Shown piece after piece: positions 61,572-64,000 of a DNA stretch of 64,000 bases. The notes below the pieces were generated by a model. It saw nothing but the letters and a program-made list of their open reading frames with translations, had not been told where the DNA came from and searched no databases. This DNA is from Alloalcanivorax marinus (GTDB lineage: Bacteria; Pseudomonadota; Gammaproteobacteria; Pseudomonadales; Alcanivoracaceae), in NCBI RefSeq assembly GCF_016906305.1, contig NZ_JADDOL010000018.1:20778-84777 (forward strand). Reading direction: 5' to 3'. Within the stretch, counting starts at the first letter, position 1; the number at the start of each line of letters is the position of its first letter. Position numbers and translations under genes: made by a program.

Positions 61572-62324
61572 TCAGTCTGTACTGTTGTCCGGGGGTGGAG
61601 GAGGGGTGCGTGGTAGGGAGGCCGAGGAGCGTCTACGCGCCTTTGGAATCCGGGATAGCTCGTCCTGGTACTCATCGCGTATCACGCTTGCTCTTTCCTC
61701 GACCAAACCTTCGAATGCTTCGCGCTCTTCTTGGGCCGCCTGGTCCGTTATTGTGAGGCCTTCTAGCTGAACCTCCACGTTTGCGGCCCGGTTGGTGAGC
61801 TGCGTGATAACACGCTGGTGTTGCTCAAGGCGCTGCTTCTGCAGCTCTTCTTTGTGTTCCGCTTCTTGACTCGCTTTCTGGCTCGCTTCTGCAAGGCGCC
61901 GGTCCATTTCGGCCCGGAAATCCCGGCTCATGCTGTTCTCTCGGCGCACGAGATCCTCAAGAGCTTCGCTGATGGTCATATTCTGATTTTTGGCAAGATG
62001 GCGCAGCAAAGGCCGTAGATCTTTTCTCATTCTTAAGTTGTAGGTGCTGAACTGCTTATCGTCCCGCCTTTTTTTCCACTGGTAGTACGCGGAGCGCATC
62101 CTCAGCTCCAGCATGAGGTATGGAGCGTGCGCAGGATCTTGTGGCATTTGGGTGGCCTGATCGCGCGCCGGCCACTCCGCTACCAGCCCGCTCAGACGCG
62201 ATTGAAGTGACCGCCAGCCATTCGCTGGACCGACTATGTGGCCTCGCTGACCGAGATACTTGGTAGCCCATTCACAGTGCTCTTGGTCTTCGAACTTAAA
62301 CCAGTCGAGCCACTCCCTCCCCAT
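61572..62324 (-). CDS. Ribbon-helix-helix and coiled-coil protein, unknown function
   Basis: 250 residues. Residues ~85-130 (FSTYNLRMRKDLRPLLRHLA, then KNQNMTISEALEDLVRRE) have the strand-helix-helix pattern of RHH/CopG-type DNA-binding proteins. Residues 130-215 form a long Glu/Arg/Gln-rich coiled coil (EMDRRLAEASQKASQEAEHK; EELQKQRLEQHQRVITQL), ending in a basic, Pro-rich tail (RRRSSASLPRTPPPPPD). RHH plus coiled coil occurs in plasmid and ICE regulators and partition or mobilisation accessory factors, so a role in the mobile element is plausible but not shown. It diverges from the 62438 gene across an AT-rich 113-base gap. Confidence 0.72.
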   Translation of the reverse strand: MGREWLDWFKFEDQEHCEWATKYLGQRGHIVGPANGWRSLQSRLSGLVAEWPARDQATQMPQDPAHAPYLMLELRMRSAYYQWKKRRDDKQFSTYNLRMRKDLRPLLRHLAKNQNMTISEALEDLVRRENSMSRDFRAEMDRRLAEASQKASQEAEHKEELQKQRLEQHQRVITQLTNRAANVEVQLEGLTITDQAAQEEREAFEGLVEERASVIRDEYQDELSRIPKARRRSSASLPRTPPPPPDNSTD

Positions 62325-62406
62325 TGGATTTCCCCCACGTCTGTCTTAGATCTGAGATGTCCGAAATTATATTCTTGATTGTATTATTACACATCAACGA
62401 TTAGAG

Positions 62407-62435
62407 TTGTGACGTGTTTTAATTCTATTTTTAAT
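62407..62435 (+). promoter_or_regulatory. Candidate promoter for the 62438 gene
   Basis: TTGTGA (62407-62412), 17-base spacer, TTTAAT (62430-62435). Initiation would fall near 62442, later than the first GTG (62438), which implies a leaderless message or a later start. Confidence 0.45.
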
Positions 62436-62437
62436 AG

Positions 62438-63886
62438 GTGTTAATTTTGGATGAAAGCGCGCTTGACGGCAAGCTGGGTGGCATGGCGTGGCTATTAACC
62501 ACGGAAGATCCAGCGCTTTCACCAGAGGCTAGGTACTTACTGGTGCGAGTGTGGCTCATGTTCGGAACCTCTCCGGTGAGACTGAAAATTAAGCAGTTAC
62601 AGGAGTTGTTCGGGATCAGCCGAAAGACATTTCTCGACGCCAGAGGCGAGCTGCTCGCGGATCCCAGGTCAGAGGAGCGAAGGCCGTGTTTGGTGACGCG
62701 CTATCAGGATGATTGGCCCGACTGGGGACCTGGTAAATTTACTCGGGGGCGTCCTGTGCGGGAGTTCCGTGTGGAGAGAGCGTTGGGGCAAAAGTTGGCG
62801 AGCATGCCGATTGATCGGGGCGCCGTTAGTCAGGCGAATAAAGTAGCTGCAGCTCTTCACTGCCGCGCGGTGCAGTTAGGTCAAAATACTGATTCGTTCG
62901 ATGGGCGGGTGCAGGTTAAGGCTGAGGATCAGCTTCCTTCTCGCCTGGCCATTCCGGGCAAGCTTTTGTTAGCGATTCTGTGGAATTTGGCGGATAGACG
63001 AGGGGTGGTGATCGACGCTGGGCTTCGTCGGCTATCTCGGCTGGTGGGGATGTCTCCTTCCCGAGTCCGTAATCATCTTCACCGCCTGGAGCAGTTGGGG
63101 TTCTTCACGTTAAGGGTCCCTGGCCTGACCGGGCGCTTCGTCCCAGGAAAGGTGCCGAGTGCCCTGGTATTGAACAGCGCCGCCATCGGTTATCCAAAGT
63201 TAGCGACAGATACTCCCTCGACTGGCATCTTTCTGAACCTAGGCGAACTCAGTCCTGTGGCGTCCGTGCACCGGAAGTGCGATCGGATTTCGAACAAAAG
63301 GAGCGCCGCTGCTGTGAGCGGTAAGGTGAATGACGGTGACTCGGATCGATGGATCGAGGCGGAGGCTTCCGCTTATCCCGGTCTGGTACCACCGCATCAG
63401 GAGGAGGAAGAAGGCGAGGAGAAGCCTCCGCCCTTATATTCGGCATTCGCCGGCGAACCACGTCGTGCAGAGGTTCGAGAATATCTTCTATTCAAAGCTT
63501 GTGACTATGTGACGTGGCTGGTTAACGAGTATCCAACGGAGCTGCACGACGGGGAGAGAGGCGAGCGGAGTGAACCGGATGCGGCCGGGGCCCTCCTTGA
63601 AAGGGTAGAGCGCGAATTGTTGTCCAATGGTCAGTTACGAGAGAGGTATAAGGGAGCCAGGGTCTTATTGGCTCGCTGGTTCTGCATTCACGTCTGGCGG
63701 AGGGCCCGGGAGGTTATAGCGGTCATGGCTAAGAATGAGGAAGCGAGCCCGGAATCGGTGACCGAAAACATCGGTTCGCGTTATTCAGATATCCTCTTGA
63801 TGCCGGTTAGGGGGAAGACCGTCCATTTTTTGACCTACGACTGCAGGGAGCAGACTGACCAGGCGGATGCGAAGAACCCAGCGTAA
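62438..63886 (+). CDS. Protein with two helix-turn-helix-like regions, unknown function (mobile element)
   Basis: Up to 482 residues from GTG 62438. TTG 62447 or ATG 62483 (MAWLLTTEDPALSPEARYLL) are real alternatives because the predicted promoter lies so close. Region 1 (LKIKQLQELFGISRKTFLDA, ~residues 50-70) and region 2 (LRRLSRLVGMSPSRVRNHLH then RLEQLGFFTLRVPGLTGRFV) look like winged helices. Then come a low-complexity acidic stretch (PPHQEEEEGEEKPPP) and an uncharacterised helical C-terminus with WFCIHVWRRAREVIAVMAK. Two winged helices are found in some plasmid replication initiators and in regulators, but no diagnostic motif confirms either. Codon use and lower GC differ strongly from the core genes to the left. 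Confidence 0.65.
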   Translation: MLILDESALDGKLGGMAWLLTTEDPALSPEARYLLVRVWLMFGTSPVRLKIKQLQELFGISRKTFLDARGELLADPRSEERRPCLVTRYQDDWPDWGPGKFTRGRPVREFRVERALGQKLASMPIDRGAVSQANKVAAALHCRAVQLGQNTDSFDGRVQVKAEDQLPSRLAIPGKLLLAILWNLADRRGVVIDAGLRRLSRLVGMSPSRVRNHLHRLEQLGFFTLRVPGLTGRFVPGKVPSALVLNSAAIGYPKLATDTPSTGIFLNLGELSPVASVHRKCDRISNKRSAAAVSGKVNDGDSDRWIEAEASAYPGLVPPHQEEEEGEEKPPPLYSAFAGEPRRAEVREYLLFKACDYVTWLVNEYPTELHDGERGERSEPDAAGALLERVERELLSNGQLRERYKGARVLLARWFCIHVWRRAREVIAVMAKNEEASPESVTENIGSRYSDILLMPVRGKTVHFLTYDCREQTDQADAKNPA

Positions 63887-64000
63887 AGATTATGGGTAAG
63901 CGGATTAAATGGTTGATCTTACCTTTGCATGAGAGTGAGACAGATCGGCATCTCATCGGATTATCTGGTTGATGCTTCACCTACTGCTGGTGCATGTTTC
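63887..64000. other. Window edge, no supported gene
   Basis: 114 AT-richer bases after the preceding stop. A 26-codon open frame at 63892-63972 has no ribosome binding site and is not called. The element presumably continues to the right. Confidence 0.4.

Noticed and set aside
61383..61616. 77-codon plus-strand frame right of tRNA-Pro
   Set aside because: No start signal or domain; it overlaps the scar region and the end of the RHH gene on the other strand.
63892..63972. 26-codon open frame at the right edge
   Set aside because: No ribosome binding site, no recognisable content, and close to the window edge.

Overview
The window is GC-rich (by eye about two thirds G+C) chromosomal DNA of a gammaproteobacterium. 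The gene orders dapA-bamC-MBL-purC, smc-zipA-ligA and infC-rpmI-rplT-pheS-pheT-ihfA-merR-tRNA-Pro are those of the Pseudomonas/Oceanospirillales branch. Together with the overall protein flavour they suggest an Alcanivorax-like marine bacterium; that genus call is inference and no database was searched. Almost all of the sequence is core or stable accessory DNA. The last ~2.8 kb looks foreign.

Layout. 0-8 kb: a truncated quinone oxidoreductase, an MBL hydrolase, divergent acyl-CoA dehydrogenase and thiolase genes, two overlapping small unknown genes, an AraC regulator, and an organic-hydroperoxide unit (ohrR-ohr) with two matching operators. 8.4-21 kb: a two-partner secretion pair, with an outer-membrane TpsB transporter and a 3,679-residue TpsA exoprotein, ending in a clear terminator. 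21-23 kb: a DbpA-type RNA helicase gene bracketed by two MITE-like elements with matching terminal inverted repeats. 23-32 kb: smc, zipA, ligA, an SLT-type lipoprotein, a small unknown gene, yheU and a MAPEG protein. 32-45 kb: mnmC, an AEC transporter, a lipoprotein, a hybrid sensor kinase, an old-yellow-enzyme oxidoreductase, cmoB, a degenerate GGDEF protein, an SCP2/UbiJ-like membrane protein, a DUF445 protein and a phasin. 45-51 kb: bcp, dapA, bamC, an MBL protein, purC and a SerA-like dehydrogenase, bounded on both sides by AT-rich intergenic modules with DnaA boxes. 51-54.5 kb: a cyanide-insensitive-type cytochrome bd operon (cydA-cydB-DUF2474) with a tandem palindromic operator, then an HD-domain protein. 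54.6-61.2 kb: a GntR regulator, tRNA-Val, the translation operon with infC starting at ATT, pheST, ihfA, a MerR-type regulator and tRNA-Pro(GGG).

Right of tRNA-Pro (61.2-64 kb) base composition and codon use change. Two unfamiliar divergent genes appear: a ribbon-helix-helix plus coiled-coil protein, and a protein with two helix-turn-helix-like regions. This looks like the edge of an integrated element using tRNA-Pro as attachment site.

Throughout the window there are copies of a REP-type palindrome (consensus GTAGGAGCGRCTTCAGYCGC). One copy is read in frame inside zipA, and two supply the stop codons of convergent genes. The observations most worth following are the paired DnaA-box modules, the helical insertion in the giant exoprotein, the island edge, the MITE pair, and several well-formed operators (ohrR/ohr, cydAB, OYE/cmoB).
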